Counted from the stretch's first letter, positions 9,178 through 19,368 are shown. The stretch is 64,000 nt of DNA from Beijerinckiaceae bacterium (GCA_027532775.1 JAPZTO010000006.1:62001-126000); one strand, 5' to 3'. The notes: a model not told the origin generated them from the sequence alone. Numbers and translations: made by a program.

Positions 9178-10015
9178 CGTTCCGGCCTGGCGGCACTTCA
9201 GCCAAAGCGATCTCGATTCTGCCTATAACAACACAGCCGCAGTGGCACGCTCCGGCGAGATCCTGAATTCGTTGACCGCCCGGTCGGTCAAGACGCGCGA
9301 GCGGTCAGCGATTGCACTCGACCTCGCCTATGGGCCCGGTGCGCGCCAGACGATCGACATTTTCGCCTGTGGCCATCCGCATGCACCGATGCTGGTCTTC
9401 CTGCATGGCGGCTACTGGCAGCGCAATGCCAAGGAGATGTTCTCAGTTCTGGCCGAGGGGCCGCTGGCCCATGGTTTCGACGTGGCGATGCCGGGCTACA
9501 CCCTGGCGCCGGAAGCCTCGCTGACGCGGATTGTCGAGGAATGCGAAACGGCGATCCGGCTGCTCCGGGTGGTCGGGCCGTCGATGGATGTCGCGGAATC
9601 GCGCCTGATCGTCAGCGGCTGGTCGGCCGGCGGGCATCTCGCGGCGCGACTTTCGGAAATGCCGGAAGTCGATGCCGCCTTGGCAATTTCCGGTGTTTTC
9701 GATCTCGAACCGATCCGGCACAGCTACCTTCAGGCGGCGCTCCGGCTCAGCTCCGAGGAAGCACATTTCCAGAGCCCGCAGCATCGCGTGGCGCAGGCGA
9801 CAAAGCCGGTCTCGGTGATCTGGGGCGGGGCAGAACTGCCCGAATTGCAACGCCAGAGCCGGGATTACATCGCAGCCCGTGCGACTGCCGGGATGCCGGT
9901 CAGCGGCGGGGCGATCGAGGGTGAGGACCATTTCACGATCCTCGCGCAGCTGGCTGACCCGACCAGCCAGGTGACCGGCCATCTCCTTGCGCTCGATTCC
10001 GGATTGGGCGACTGA
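9167..10015 (+). CDS. Alpha/beta hydrolase (arylformamidase/KynB-type HGGYW motif)
   Basis: MLVFLHGGYWQRNAKEMFS oxyanion motif, GWSAGGHLAARL nucleophile elbow, overlapping the upstream deacetylase gene. Confidence 0.75.
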   Translation: MTPDVPAWRHFSQSDLDSAYNNTAAVARSGEILNSLTARSVKTRERSAIALDLAYGPGARQTIDIFACGHPHAPMLVFLHGGYWQRNAKEMFSVLAEGPLAHGFDVAMPGYTLAPEASLTRIVEECETAIRLLRVVGPSMDVAESRLIVSGWSAGGHLAARLSEMPEVDAALAISGVFDLEPIRHSYLQAALRLSSEEAHFQSPQHRVAQATKPVSVIWGGAELPELQRQSRDYIAARATAGMPVSGGAIEGEDHFTILAQLADPTSQVTGHLLALDSGLGD

Positions 10016-10102
10016 CGGCCTCAGGGCCGGACGTTGCCGGCCGGGCGGTTGCGGATCCCGGGAGCCTGTTCCCCCCCTTGGAAAGGCCCACCTGCAAAAC
10101 AC

Positions 10103-10149
10103 CGTCCCGCCAAAAAAACAACGTCCCGCCAAAAAAACAACGTCCCGCC
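10103..10149. repeat. Tandem 19-bp repeat (CGTCCCGCCAAAAAAACAA x2 plus 9-nt partial)
   Basis: Units at 10103-10121 and 10122-10140, third partial CGTCCCGCC at 10141-10149. Confidence 0.95.
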
Positions 10150-10164
10150 TGGAGGGGCGGGACG
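10103..10164 (-). terminator. Rho-independent terminator of the puf operon with triplicated 3' arm
   Basis: Minus strand: CGTCCCGCC-CCTCCA-GGCGGGACG-TTGTTTTTTT-GGCGGGACG-TTGTTTTTTT-GGCGGGACG, immediately downstream of pufM. Confidence 0.85.
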
Positions 10165-10212
10165 CCGGTGTGGCACAGGGATCAAGGGGAGATGCGCGTG
10201 CCCTACCACAGT

Positions 10213-10239
10213 GCCGGGGGAAGGAGGCCTGCCCCCGGC
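10213..10239 (-). other. GC-rich hairpin at pufM 3' end
   Basis: GCCGGGGG-(11 nt)-CCCCCGGC inverted repeat between pufM stop and the terminator; no U-tract. Confidence 0.6.
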
Positions 10240-10256
10240 CTGATTCTGTCAGGGCG

Positions 10257-11213
10257 TCATTGCGCCGGCGGCGTGGCCGGCCACCAGTTCGGATCGGCCG
10301 GCACGATGCCGTGCTTGATGCCCCAGTCATACCAGTTGTCGACCACGGTGCCGGTGAGCAGGATGCCAATGCCGCCGGTGATCGGGCAGAGGATGGCGAA
10401 CCAGTAGGCCCAGCGATGGATGGATTCCATCGAGGCGTTGAAGCCCATCGTCCAGCGCCAGAAGAGGGCTGCACGTTCCGAGGCGGTGCCGCGATCGGTG
10501 ATCTGCTCGATCTCGCGTTCGCCGCCGTAACGGGTGACCGCGAGGATGGTGCCCGCATGCATCGCGAAGAGGAGCGCCGATCCGTAGAGGAAGGCGATCG
10601 AGAGCGCGTGGAACGGGTTGTAGAAGAGGTTGCCGTAGCGCAGCGAGAAATTCTGCGTCCAGTCGAGATGCGAGAAGATGCCGAAGGGCACAGCCTCGCT
10701 CCAGCTGCCCATCATGACCGGCCGGATGAAGCCGAGCACGAGATAGAGCCAGATGGCGGCGGCAAAGGCCCAGGCGACATGGGTGCCCATGCCGAGCGCG
10801 CGGGCCCGGCGATAGGTGCGCACCCACCACAGGATGATGGAGGTGGTCAGGAAGAACCCGGCCATCAGCCACCAGCCGCCATCCGCCAGCGGCGGGATGG
10901 AGAGACCGTATTCCGGCTTCGGCGGATCGAGCGAGAGCCAGAAGAGCTTGCGGATGAACTGGACAGGGTCCCAGCCCACCGAAGCCCACATGTTCAGCCC
11001 GATGATCTCGATGGCGATGATGCCGCAGATGATCGAGGTGACGCCCGTCCAGCCGAGATAGACCGGGCCGAGCTGGGCATCGCCGAACTTGCCGAGCCAG
11101 TAATTATGGCTGGTGGTCTTGCCGCGCTCGGAAGGGCCTGCCGGCAGCGGCACACCCAGATCCGCGTCACCGTGGACCTGAACCCGTGTGAAGATGTTCT
11201 GATAATAGGCCAT
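10257..11213 (-). CDS. pufM: Photosynthetic reaction centre M subunit
   Basis: [24 protein letters not shown]..., [73 protein letters not shown]. Confidence 0.98.
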   Translation of the reverse strand: MAYYQNIFTRVQVHGDADLGVPLPAGPSERGKTTSHNYWLGKFGDAQLGPVYLGWTGVTSIICGIIAIEIIGLNMWASVGWDPVQFIRKLFWLSLDPPKPEYGLSIPPLADGGWWLMAGFFLTTSIILWWVRTYRRARALGMGTHVAWAFAAAIWLYLVLGFIRPVMMGSWSEAVPFGIFSHLDWTQNFSLRYGNLFYNPFHALSIAFLYGSALLFAMHAGTILAVTRYGGEREIEQITDRGTASERAALFWRWTMGFNASMESIHRWAYWFAILCPITGGIGILLTGTVVDNWYDWGIKHGIVPADPNWWPATPPAQ

Positions 11214-11241
11214 GATACAATCCTCGCTTCAGGTTCGGCTG

Positions 11242-12090
11242 TCAGGACCGCGGGGAGATGGCGGAATCGGCCCAGAAGGACCAGTTCAGCCACCAGTTCC
11301 ACCATTCGGCCCAGCCCTGGGTCCAGACGGGCCCGCTGATGATGATGCAGACCGCGCTCCAGAACACCGCACTCAGCGCCAGGAACAGGCCGAGACGGTG
11401 CACGCCGAGCGTGCCGATCGAGTAGCCGATCGTGTCGCGGAAATAGCTGTTCTCATGTTCAGGGGTCTTCACCTGCTCGCCCTTGGCCGGGTTGGTGGCC
11501 GAGAGGATCAGCCCGCCATGCAGCGAGAGCGCGAGCGTCGTCGTGAAGAAGAACGTGATCGCGATCATGTGCGCAGGGTTGTAGTGGAACTGCAGGTACT
11601 GGTACCCGACATTCGACACCCATTGCAGGTGGCTGAAGATGCCATAGGGGAAGCCATGTCCCCAGGCGCCCAGAAGGAAGGGCCGGAACACCACCAGCGT
11701 CACATAGGCGAGGATCGCGAAGGCGAAGGCGAACGGCACATGGTAGCCCATGCCGAGCTTTCGGCAGATCTCGACCTCACGAAGAGCCCAGGACCCGAAG
11801 GCCCCGATGGCACAGATCGTGACGATCTGCCAGAGCCCGCCATCATTCAGGGGCGCGAAGCCCAGCCCATACGCCACATCGGGCGGGTTGATGCTGATCA
11901 GCCAGATGTTCCAGGTCGGTCCCTGGCTGGCGCCATACACGATCAGGGCCGTGCCAACGATCGAGAAAAAGGCTGCGGTAACCCCGAAGAAACCGACATA
12001 GAACGGCCCGACCCAGAAATCGAAGAGATCCCCGCCGATCAGCGTTCCACCGCGTACGCGGTATTTTCGTTCGAAACTGAGTAATGCCAT
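11242..12090 (-). CDS. pufL: Photosynthetic reaction centre L subunit
   Basis: [82 protein letters not shown]. Confidence 0.98.
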   Translation of the reverse strand: MALLSFERKYRVRGGTLIGGDLFDFWVGPFYVGFFGVTAAFFSIVGTALIVYGASQGPTWNIWLISINPPDVAYGLGFAPLNDGGLWQIVTICAIGAFGSWALREVEICRKLGMGYHVPFAFAFAILAYVTLVVFRPFLLGAWGHGFPYGIFSHLQWVSNVGYQYLQFHYNPAHMIAITFFFTTTLALSLHGGLILSATNPAKGEQVKTPEHENSYFRDTIGYSIGTLGVHRLGLFLALSAVFWSAVCIIISGPVWTQGWAEWWNWWLNWSFWADSAISPRS

Positions 12091-12107
12091 CTGGGCCTCC
12101 TCAAAGA

Positions 12108-12179
12108 CCGACGGCGTCCGTCGGGTGAGGTTGTTGAGGAAAGGCGGACGGGATATCCGGGGAGGATACCCCGTCTGCC
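12108..12179 (-). promoter_or_regulatory. pufA-pufL intercistronic hairpins (mRNA stability elements)
   Basis: Minus strand: stem GGC(A)GACGGG(G)TATCC/GGATATCCCGTCCGCC (12143-12179) and CCGACGG-ACG-CCGTCGG (12108-12124). Confidence 0.75.
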
Positions 12180-12195
12180 GGTTTTGTCGTTCCGA

Positions 12196-12408
12196 TCAGG
12201 CGATCGTCTTGAAGACGATGCCCGGGGTCGGCGGTACCATTTCAATCGTGACGCTTGCTGCCTTGCGGGCGGCACGCGGGCCTTCGATCCAATTGAACCG
12301 ATCGGTCGAAAGCAGGATGAAATGAATCAGCACAGCCAAACCGAAGAGGAACGTAAACAGTGCGACCAGCGCGCGGCGCGGGTCGAAGATCTTCCAGATC
12401 TGCCACAT
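12196..12408 (-). CDS. pufA: Light-harvesting complex 1 alpha polypeptide
   Basis: [43 protein letters not shown]; His ligand in the TM segment. Confidence 0.97.
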   Translation of the reverse strand: MWQIWKIFDPRRALVALFTFLFGLAVLIHFILLSTDRFNWIEGPRAARKAASVTIEMVPPTPGIVFKTIA

Positions 12409-12424
12409 GGTGACGTTCCTTTTT

Positions 12425-12646
12425 TCAGGTGATGAGGTTGACGAGCGCCGAAGCAGCTGTCGTCACGCTGTCTTGCAGCGATGCGTAGCCCTTCACGCTG
12501 GGCAGCCACGGGCGCCACATCCACACCAAGAAGTGTGCGATGACAGCGACAACGGTGAACCCGATGAAGCTCGTCATGAAGAAGCCGTGGAACTCACGGG
12601 CTTCTTCGTCAGTCAATCCCGTAAGGGATCCTTGTCTATCCGCCAT
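12425..12646 (-). CDS. pufB: Light-harvesting complex 1 beta polypeptide
   Basis: [40 protein letters not shown]. Confidence 0.97.
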   Translation of the reverse strand: MADRQGSLTGLTDEEAREFHGFFMTSFIGFTVVAVIAHFLVWMWRPWLPSVKGYASLQDSVTTAASALVNLIT

Positions 12647-12661
12647 GATCGTAATCCTTTT

Positions 12662-12700
12662 CGACTAGGGGTTAGTCGTCACCGTGCAACTCCCGCACGG
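12662..12700 (-). other. Pair of inverted repeats in pufQ-pufB intercistronic region
   Basis: CGACTA-GGGGT-TAGTCG (12662-12678) and CCGTGC-AACTCCC-GCACGG (12682-12700). Confidence 0.6.
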
Positions 12701-12780
12701 CTGGTTAGCTGCAGCTCACCCGCAGCATGTCCCTGGGCCGGAAGATTCCGGTCATGGGGCAAGCGTTTTCCAGGGCAAAA

Positions 12781-13020
12781 CTACCCCATGAAAATGTAGG
12801 GGATGATCGCGCTGGCATCGGCCCGGGCCTCGGCGAAAACCGAAACCGGCGGGCTCCCCGAATTCTGCCCGGCCAGGCGCCGGAAGGCGCGGCGAAGCAG
12901 CACAACCGGAACAAGGAGAGTCGCGGTGACCAGCGTCATGCGCTGGCACAGTCGCTTCTGCTCGGCATGGGACTTCATCCTGGAGGATGGATCCAACTTG
13001 ACGGCGTGAGCCATGCTCAT
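12781..13020 (-). CDS. pufQ: PufQ-like protein (79 aa)
   Basis: MSMAHAVKLDPSSRMKSHAEQKRLCQRMTLVTATLLVPVVLLRRAF...VFAEARADASAIIPYIFMG; single TM, position between bchZ and pufB. Confidence 0.75.
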   Translation of the reverse strand: MSMAHAVKLDPSSRMKSHAEQKRLCQRMTLVTATLLVPVVLLRRAFRRLAGQNSGSPPVSVFAEARADASAIIPYIFMG

Positions 13021-13047
13021 CTCCTTTGAACACGCAGGCGGGAAAGG

Positions 13048-13092
13048 GCGGTGCTCCGGTCCCGGTCCAGAAACCGGACCGGAGACACCGCC
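13048..13092 (-). other. Long hairpin in bchZ-pufQ junction
   Basis: GGCGGTG-C-TCCGGTCC ... GGACCGGA-GA-CACCGCC inverted repeat. Confidence 0.65.
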
Positions 13093-13120
13093 AGTGACCG
13101 AAGAGGTTGGCGAGTGGGCT

Positions 13121-14569
13121 TCATGACGAAACCTCCTCGCGCTGCCGGGCTTCGGGATCGAGATGTTCGGGCCGGACGCAATCGCCGCCGGCGGCACGGG
13201 CCGCGCGCTCGGCATTGTCCCGCAGCCTCTTGGCAGCGGAGATCCGGACCAGAACCGGTTGTTGTTCGAGGAAGCTGTCCAGCATGACCTTGGCCTCGCG
13301 CGCCCAGGCCAGCTCGCGATGCGCGCGGGCAGGGGTGCGGTCGACAGCGTCCATCTGGCCGGCCAGCGGCAGGATATGGAACAGCGCGTCGAACAGCGCG
13401 TTGCAGACTTCCTGCACAAGATAGGTGGCGCCGGAATAGCCCATGAAGGGCGTGCCGGTATGGCGGCGGATGATCGCGCCCGGGAAGGAGGCGGGGATGT
13501 ACATCGCCCGCGCACCGGCCTCGGCCATGTACATCCGCTCATTGTAGCTGCCGAACAGGATGAGCGGCGGCTTCTCGCGGATCATCCGGATGATCGCCTC
13601 GTTGTCGGTCTTCGTTCCGGCGCTTCGCGACACGGCGAAGTTGCAGGGCAGACCCATTTCCTCCTCGAGGAAAAGGCGGATACCGCGCGAATAGGTCTCG
13701 TTCGCCACGATGCCGAAGGAGGCGGTGCCGAAGAAATCCTGCGTGACCGACCGCCAGAGATCCCAGAGCGGCTTGATCGTCGTGTGCTTCTCGCGCTCGA
13801 TGAAGGGCTCGGGGTCAAGGCCGAGCAACTCACCGAGGGTGCGCAGGAATTTCGTGGTCGAATGCAGGCCGATCGGCGCCTGGAGATAGGGCCGCTCGAG
13901 CTGCTCGCAGAGCAGACGCCCGAATTCGCGGTAGAGACAGACATTGACTTCCGCCTCGGCCAGCTTGCCGATATCGGCGAGATGGGTTCCCAACGGGAAG
14001 CTCATATGCACTTCGGCGCCGATGCCCTCGATCAGCCGGCGGATCTCCGCCAGGTCGGAGGGCATGTTGAACATGCCATAGGCCGGGCCGATGATGTTGA
14101 CCTTGGGCTTTGCGCCTTCAGCGCGTGGCTTGAGTTTCGGCACCTTTTTCGGGCCGTATTCCGTCCAGAGCCACATCATGGCCCGGTTCGCGCATTGCCA
14201 CTGGTCCTCGTCGATCGTGCGCGGAAGGAACCGCTGGATCGAGGTGCCCTGGGGCGTCACGCCGCCGCCGATCATCTCGGCGATCGAACCGGTAACGACC
14301 ACCGAGGGCAGGCCGCTGTCGAGCACCGAATAGGCCTGCTTCATCGCGCCTTCGGTGCCGTGCTGGCCGAGTTCTTCCTCGCCCAGGCCCGTAACGACGA
14401 TGGGCAGTTCATGCGGCGGCAGCGCGTCCGTGTAATGCAGGACCGAGGTGACCGGCAGGTTCTCGCAGCCCACCGGGCCATCGATGATCACCTGCAGGCC
14501 CTTGACCGCGGTGAAGATATAGACCGCGCCCCAATAGCCCCCTGCCCTGTCATGATCGAGGATCAACAT
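13121..14569 (-). CDS. bchZ: Chlorophyllide a reductase subunit Z
   Basis: [68 protein letters not shown]. Confidence 0.97.
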   Translation of the reverse strand: MLILDHDRAGGYWGAVYIFTAVKGLQVIIDGPVGCENLPVTSVLHYTDALPPHELPIVVTGLGEEELGQHGTEGAMKQAYSVLDSGLPSVVVTGSIAEMIGGGVTPQGTSIQRFLPRTIDEDQWQCANRAMMWLWTEYGPKKVPKLKPRAEGAKPKVNIIGPAYGMFNMPSDLAEIRRLIEGIGAEVHMSFPLGTHLADIGKLAEAEVNVCLYREFGRLLCEQLERPYLQAPIGLHSTTKFLRTLGELLGLDPEPFIEREKHTTIKPLWDLWRSVTQDFFGTASFGIVANETYSRGIRLFLEEEMGLPCNFAVSRSAGTKTDNEAIIRMIREKPPLILFGSYNERMYMAEAGARAMYIPASFPGAIIRRHTGTPFMGYSGATYLVQEVCNALFDALFHILPLAGQMDAVDRTPARAHRELAWAREAKVMLDSFLEQQPVLVRISAAKRLRDNAERAARAAGGDCVRPEHLDPEARQREEVSS

Positions 14570-16122
14570 TACGGAATCTCCTCGGCTGCGCGCTTCGCCT
14601 TGATGGCTCTCGCCTCGAGACGCTTGCGCTGGTCGGGATTCTCGTGCGGGGTATCCTGCCAGATCCCGGCATTGTAGCCGGTGCCGACCCCCGCGAAGAA
14701 TTCGGTCATGATGTCGAACCGCGCCTTGTTGCCGAGCGCGGCATTGATCACCGTGGCAAGGCTGCCGGCACCGGCCGGGCCGAAGAGCGGGCGGGCCGAG
14801 ATCAGGTTGGTGAAGTAGAGCGCAGGAATGCCCTGCTCCTTCGCCTTCTGCACGACCGGGGTGGTGCCGATGGCGAGATCGGGCCTGAATTCCTCGATGG
14901 CGGCGAAATCCTGCTCGATTGCAGCACGGAAATTGACGATGACGCCCCGCGCCTCGAGCCAGTCGCGGTCGGCGGCGGACCATTCGGTGCGCGGGCAGGC
15001 CGTGCCGACATAGCGCAGGTCGGCGCCGCTCTCGACGAGCAGGCGCGCCACCAGCAGTTCCGAGCCTTCATAGCCCGTCAGCGTGATGCGCCCCTTGATC
15101 GGGCGCGCGGCCAGCGCGCCGCGGATGGCCGGGAGAATGGCGTTCTGCGCGGCGGCGATGCGATCCGCCGGCACGTTGCAGGCAGCACCGATCCCGGCGA
15201 GCCAGGCGGCGGTGCCGTCGACACCCACGGGGGCCGAGCCGACAACCTTGCGGCCTGCGGACTGGAACTCACGGATCGAGGCCGTGTAGAACGGGTGAAT
15301 GGCGGCCACCGCCGCGCAATCGAGCGCAGCATAGAGCTCGCGCCATTCCCGGGTCGGGACGACGGGGCCGGCCGCGAGGCCCATCGGCTCCAGCATCATG
15401 CCGATGCCAACCGGATCGGCCGGGAACATCTCGCCGAGCAGCGTGACGGTGGGTTTTTCGGACTTGCCGCCGCGCGGCGCCTGGACCGGGCCGAGTTCGG
15501 CCTCCTGGCGGGCATAGGCCAGCATGGCGCCGGCGAGGATGTCCTTCGCCTCGGCATGGGTGGGCACGCCGAAACCGGGCACGTCGATGCCGATGATGCG
15601 GACGCCGTTGATTTCCTTCGGCAGCAACCGGAGGGGCACGCCGGAGGCGCTCGGCACGCAGAGATTGGTGATGACGATCGCGTCGTAGAGCTCCGGATCC
15701 GCCATCTTGAAAACAGCTTCGCGGATATCCTCGAACAGCTTGCCGGTGACGAGCGTCTCGGAATTGAAGGGCACATAGCCCACCGAGCGCCGGGCGCCGT
15801 AGAAATGCGAGGTAAAGGTCAGGCCATAGACGCAGCAGGCCGAACCCGAGAGGATCGTCGCCGTGCGGCGCATGCGGAGGCCGACACGGAGCGAGCCGAA
15901 GGCCGGGCACATGCTCTGCGGCTTGTCATGCGGGCCGGCGGGATAATCCGCCGCATAGCGTTCCAGGGTCTCGCCGAGGCCGGCCTTCGTTGCCGCCGCG
16001 CGCATCGCGTCCTTGCCCGTGTGGCAGCCGATCCCGTCCGTCATCTCGACGGGTTGGGCCAGGACCATCTCCGCCGGGGCCGGGATGGCCTGGGGATCGG
16101 GTTGGGGCTGGTGAACGGTCAT
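14569..16122 (-). CDS. bchY: Chlorophyllide a reductase subunit Y
   Basis: [11 protein letters not shown]..., [67 protein letters not shown]. Confidence 0.97.
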   Translation of the reverse strand: MTVHQPQPDPQAIPAPAEMVLAQPVEMTDGIGCHTGKDAMRAAATKAGLGETLERYAADYPAGPHDKPQSMCPAFGSLRVGLRMRRTATILSGSACCVYGLTFTSHFYGARRSVGYVPFNSETLVTGKLFEDIREAVFKMADPELYDAIVITNLCVPSASGVPLRLLPKEINGVRIIGIDVPGFGVPTHAEAKDILAGAMLAYARQEAELGPVQAPRGGKSEKPTVTLLGEMFPADPVGIGMMLEPMGLAAGPVVPTREWRELYAALDCAAVAAIHPFYTASIREFQSAGRKVVGSAPVGVDGTAAWLAGIGAACNVPADRIAAAQNAILPAIRGALAARPIKGRITLTGYEGSELLVARLLVESGADLRYVGTACPRTEWSAADRDWLEARGVIVNFRAAIEQDFAAIEEFRPDLAIGTTPVVQKAKEQGIPALYFTNLISARPLFGPAGAGSLATVINAALGNKARFDIMTEFFAGVGTGYNAGIWQDTPHENPDQRKRLEARAIKAKRAAEEIP

Positions 16123-16150
16123 GGACGTCTCTCGCAAGGGAGGGCGGGGT

Positions 16151-17200
16151 TCAGGCGTTGTCGTAGATGATTTCGAGGGTCGGCTTGGTGATGTCGGACT
16201 TGCCGCACATCTGCTCGATCGTGGCCGGAATGAGCACCACATCGCGGCCGACGGTGTCGCCGTCGAACAGGCCGAGCAGGCCATCCGGCGACATCGGCGT
16301 CGGACGGACGGGCGGCGCTTCGGCGACGCTGCTGGCGAGCCCTTCGAACAGGGAGGCCCATTGCGTACCGGGACGGCCGATAATCTCGTATTTCGCGCTC
16401 TTGCGGCGGATATCCTCATCCGCCGGAATAGCGGCGAGGATCGGGATGCCAACCGCCTCGGCGAAGGCAGCTGCCTCGCCCGTGCCGTCATCCTTGTTCA
16501 CCACGATGCCGGCGACACCGACATTGCCGCCGAGCTTGCGGAAATATTCCACGGCCGAGCAGACATTGTTCGCGACGTAGAGCGATTGCAGGTCGTTCGA
16601 GCCGACGATGATGACCTTCTGGCACATGTCGCGGGCGATCGGCAGGCCGAAGCCACCGCAGACCACGTCACCGAGGAAGTCGAGCAGGACATAGTCGAAG
16701 CCCCATTCGTGGAAGCCCAGCTTTTCCAGCAGCTCGAAGCCGTGGATGATGCCGCGCCCGCCGCAGCCGCGGCCGACTTCCGGCCCGCCGAGCTCCATGG
16801 CGAAGACGCCGTCCCGCACGAAGCAGACATCGCCGATGGCGACATTCTCGCCGGCCAGCTTCTTCTTCGAGGAGGTTTCGATGATGGTCGGGCAGGCCTT
16901 GCCGCCGAAGAGCAGCGAGGTGGTGTCGCTCTTCGGATCGCAGCCGATCAGCAGCACCTTCTTGCCTTGCTGGGCCATCATGTAGCTGAGATTGGCGAGC
17001 GTGAAGCTCTTCCCGATGCCGCCCTTGCCATAAATGGCAATGACCTGCGTTTCCTTGGTCACCGGTCCGGTTTCCGGCCCCGCAAGGTCCTCGCTGGCTT
17101 CCTGGCGGAGCTTTTCCGCCATGGCTTCCTGCGCGGTTTTCCCCGCATGGGTGACAAGCACGTTGCGCTGTTTGTCGAGAACGCGAAGCTGCACATTCAT
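16151..17200 (-). CDS. bchX: Chlorophyllide a reductase iron protein subunit X
   Basis: [47 protein letters not shown], NifH-like, 3' of bchC. Confidence 0.97.
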   Translation of the reverse strand: MNVQLRVLDKQRNVLVTHAGKTAQEAMAEKLRQEASEDLAGPETGPVTKETQVIAIYGKGGIGKSFTLANLSYMMAQQGKKVLLIGCDPKSDTTSLLFGGKACPTIIETSSKKKLAGENVAIGDVCFVRDGVFAMELGGPEVGRGCGGRGIIHGFELLEKLGFHEWGFDYVLLDFLGDVVCGGFGLPIARDMCQKVIIVGSNDLQSLYVANNVCSAVEYFRKLGGNVGVAGIVVNKDDGTGEAAAFAEAVGIPILAAIPADEDIRRKSAKYEIIGRPGTQWASLFEGLASSVAEAPPVRPTPMSPDGLLGLFDGDTVGRDVVLIPATIEQMCGKSDITKPTLEIIYDNA

Positions 17201-18138
17201 GGATGGGCTCTCCAATCGAGGATCATCTTGAGGCAGCGGGCATCGCTGAAGGCGGTCCGATAGGCCGCTTCGGCATTGCAAGCCGGTTGGGTGTGGGTGA
17301 TCAGGCCGTCGAGGCTGAGGCGGCCGGAAGCGATCAGGCGGCGCGTCAACTCGAGATCGGCCTCGCGCCATTCCGCAGCGATGCGGATCCGCGCTTCGCG
17401 CATGAAAGCAGGGGCGAAGGCGAAGCTGATCGGGCGCTCGTAGAAACCGGCCAGAACCAGTTCGCCGCCCGGGGCGAGCCTCGAGATCAGCGGATCGACG
17501 AGGGATTCATCGCCCGAGACATCGTAGATGGTCGGATAATCGCGGCGGGAATCGGCGTCAGGATCAACAACGGTATAGCCGGCCGCGCCTGACTGGCGGT
17601 CCGGGTTCTTTTCCCAGACGACCGGGCTTGCGCCCAGCGCAACGGCGACACGGGCCAGCAGCCGGCCCAGAACACCATGGCCGACGATGAGATCCGGGAG
17701 GGCAGCGCCCTGAGTCTGAACGGCATGGATCGCGGTGGCCGCGAGGGCCATCAGTACGCCCTCGGGGCCGGAATCGGCCGCATCCAGGGTGATCGCACGG
17801 CGACCCGCCACGACGAGCCGCGAGGCGGCGCCGCCGAACAGGCCGCGGGCATCGCGGAACCCGCGGGAGCCCGGCACAAAGACCGACTCGCCGACATGGT
17901 GGCCGGAAGCCTCGCCCGCCATCACGACGGTGCCGACCGATTCGTAACCGGGGACGAGCGGGTAACCGAGGCCGGGGAATTGCGGCATGCGCCCGGTCCA
18001 GAGCAAGCGCTCGGTGCCGGTGGAGATGCCGCTCCAGGCAATGTCCACCACGATGTCATCCGCTGTGGCCTCGACGAGATCGAGGCGGCGGAGCGAGAGG
18101 TGCTCCGGCTTCTCCATCACGACAGCGAGCGTTTCCAT
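17197..18138 (-). CDS. bchC: 3-hydroxyethyl bacteriochlorophyllide a dehydrogenase
   Basis: [69 protein letters not shown]. Confidence 0.96.
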   Translation of the reverse strand: METLAVVMEKPEHLSLRRLDLVEATADDIVVDIAWSGISTGTERLLWTGRMPQFPGLGYPLVPGYESVGTVVMAGEASGHHVGESVFVPGSRGFRDARGLFGGAASRLVVAGRRAITLDAADSGPEGVLMALAATAIHAVQTQGAALPDLIVGHGVLGRLLARVAVALGASPVVWEKNPDRQSGAAGYTVVDPDADSRRDYPTIYDVSGDESLVDPLISRLAPGGELVLAGFYERPISFAFAPAFMREARIRIAAEWREADLELTRRLIASGRLSLDGLITHTQPACNAEAAYRTAFSDARCLKMILDWRAHP

Positions 18139-18183
18139 GGTGATTTTTCCCAGCCACCTGTCCATCCGGTGGTCTCTTCTATG

Positions 18184-18227
18184 TGTAAGCTTAGAGTGAC
18201 AGTTCTTAATGTCAATCCAGCCTGACA
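18184..18227. promoter_or_regulatory. Paired PpsR/CrtJ operators upstream of bchC (8-bp spacing)
   Basis: TGTAAGCTTAGAGTGACA (18184-18201) and TGTCAATCCAGCCTGACA (18210-18227), both TGT-N12-ACA. They overlap a minus-strand TTGACA -35-like element. Confidence 0.85.
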
Positions 18228-18244
18228 ATTAAATGGGCAAAGTG

Positions 18245-19360
18245 TCAGGCCACCGCCGGAACGCGGGCTTCGATGGCGCTGGTCAGCAGCGGGCGCCGGG
18301 TACGCAGGGGCCGGATATCGAGGAATCCCGCCTGCTCCAGCATTTCCCGGATTTCCTGTGGGCGGCGCGCCCGGCCGGACCCCATCGCCAGAAGGTAGAA
18401 GCCGAAATAGGCATCGGCCATGGCCTCTGCACCGCGTATGCCGGCCATGGGCTCGGCGATCAGCAGGGTCCCGCCGGGCGGCAGCGCCGCGCGGATGTTC
18501 CGCAGGATCGCCATGGCTTCCGGATCATCGTGATCATGCAGCACGCGGATGAGCGTCACGAGATCGGACCCGCCGGGAACTGGCCCGGCAATCGCGTCGC
18601 CGGCGACGGCCGAAAGCCGGCTGGCCTGTGGCTCAGCCGCCAGCCGGTCGCGCGTTTCGGCGATCACGCCGGGCAGGTCCAGCACGGTGGCAGCGAGCCC
18701 CGGCACGCGCTGCGTGACCGCGATGGCGAATCGGCCGGTGCCGCCGCCGATATCCAGCATCCGGCGATGGCGGGCAAAGGGGAATGCGTCGAGCACGTCC
18801 TCGACCACCAGCGAGAGCGAGTCGGCCATGAGCGCGCTGTAGTCGGAAACCGCGTGGCCGGTTTCCTCACGCTCGCCGGCGGCATAGGGCCAGAAAGCCC
18901 CGAGGCCGGTGCCGGCATGCTCGCCGCGCAGCAGGGCGACAGGATCGGCGAGGTCGCGGTAGAGGATCCGGTGATGCTCGATCATGCGCATCGCGCCAGG
19001 ATTGCCGAGCAGGGCCGCCCCCTTCATGCCGAGGCCATGGCGGCCGCCCTGCCGGGGCGATACGAGGCCAAGGGCCTGCGCGGCGCGCAGGAGCCGCTCC
19101 ATTGCCGCCGGCTCCAGTTTCGTCGCTGCTGCCAGTTCGGCGGTGTCATGCGGGCGTTCGGCGAGGCGCGGCAGGATGCCCAGCTCGACCACGGCCGCCA
19201 GCACCTGGGAATAGACGAACCCGGCGCAAAGATCGAAAACCGCGCGGGATTGCCGCTCGGCAACAGGCCTTGTCAGCGGAAAGCGCGCCGCGAAACGCTG
19301 GAAGCCGGGGCTGCTGACCAAGCGGTCACGCCAGGCCAGCAGGCGGTCCGGAACGGCCAT
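18245..19360 (-). CDS. crtF: Hydroxyneurosporene/demethylspheroidene O-methyltransferase
   Basis: SAM methyltransferase, MLDIGGGTGRFAIAVTQRVPGL, AEPMAGIRGAEAMADAYFGFYLLAMGSGRARRPQEIREML; between bchC and crtE. Confidence 0.94.
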   Translation of the reverse strand: MAVPDRLLAWRDRLVSSPGFQRFAARFPLTRPVAERQSRAVFDLCAGFVYSQVLAAVVELGILPRLAERPHDTAELAAATKLEPAAMERLLRAAQALGLVSPRQGGRHGLGMKGAALLGNPGAMRMIEHHRILYRDLADPVALLRGEHAGTGLGAFWPYAAGEREETGHAVSDYSALMADSLSLVVEDVLDAFPFARHRRMLDIGGGTGRFAIAVTQRVPGLAATVLDLPGVIAETRDRLAAEPQASRLSAVAGDAIAGPVPGGSDLVTLIRVLHDHDDPEAMAILRNIRAALPPGGTLLIAEPMAGIRGAEAMADAYFGFYLLAMGSGRARRPQEIREMLEQAGFLDIRPLRTRRPLLTSAIEARVPAVA

Positions 19361-19368
19361 GGCGCGCG

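Noticed and set aside
10103-10149. CRISPR-like repeat
   Set aside because: Only 2.5 directly adjoining 19-bp units with no spacers; explained as a duplicated terminator arm and U-tract.
10015-10256. Possible pufX or pufC downstream of pufM
   Set aside because: The interval holds only hairpins and the terminator; no ORF resembling PufX or a multihaem cytochrome.
13163-14677. 504-aa plus-strand ORF opposite bchZ
   Set aside because: Antisense artefact; bchZ is clearly the coding frame.
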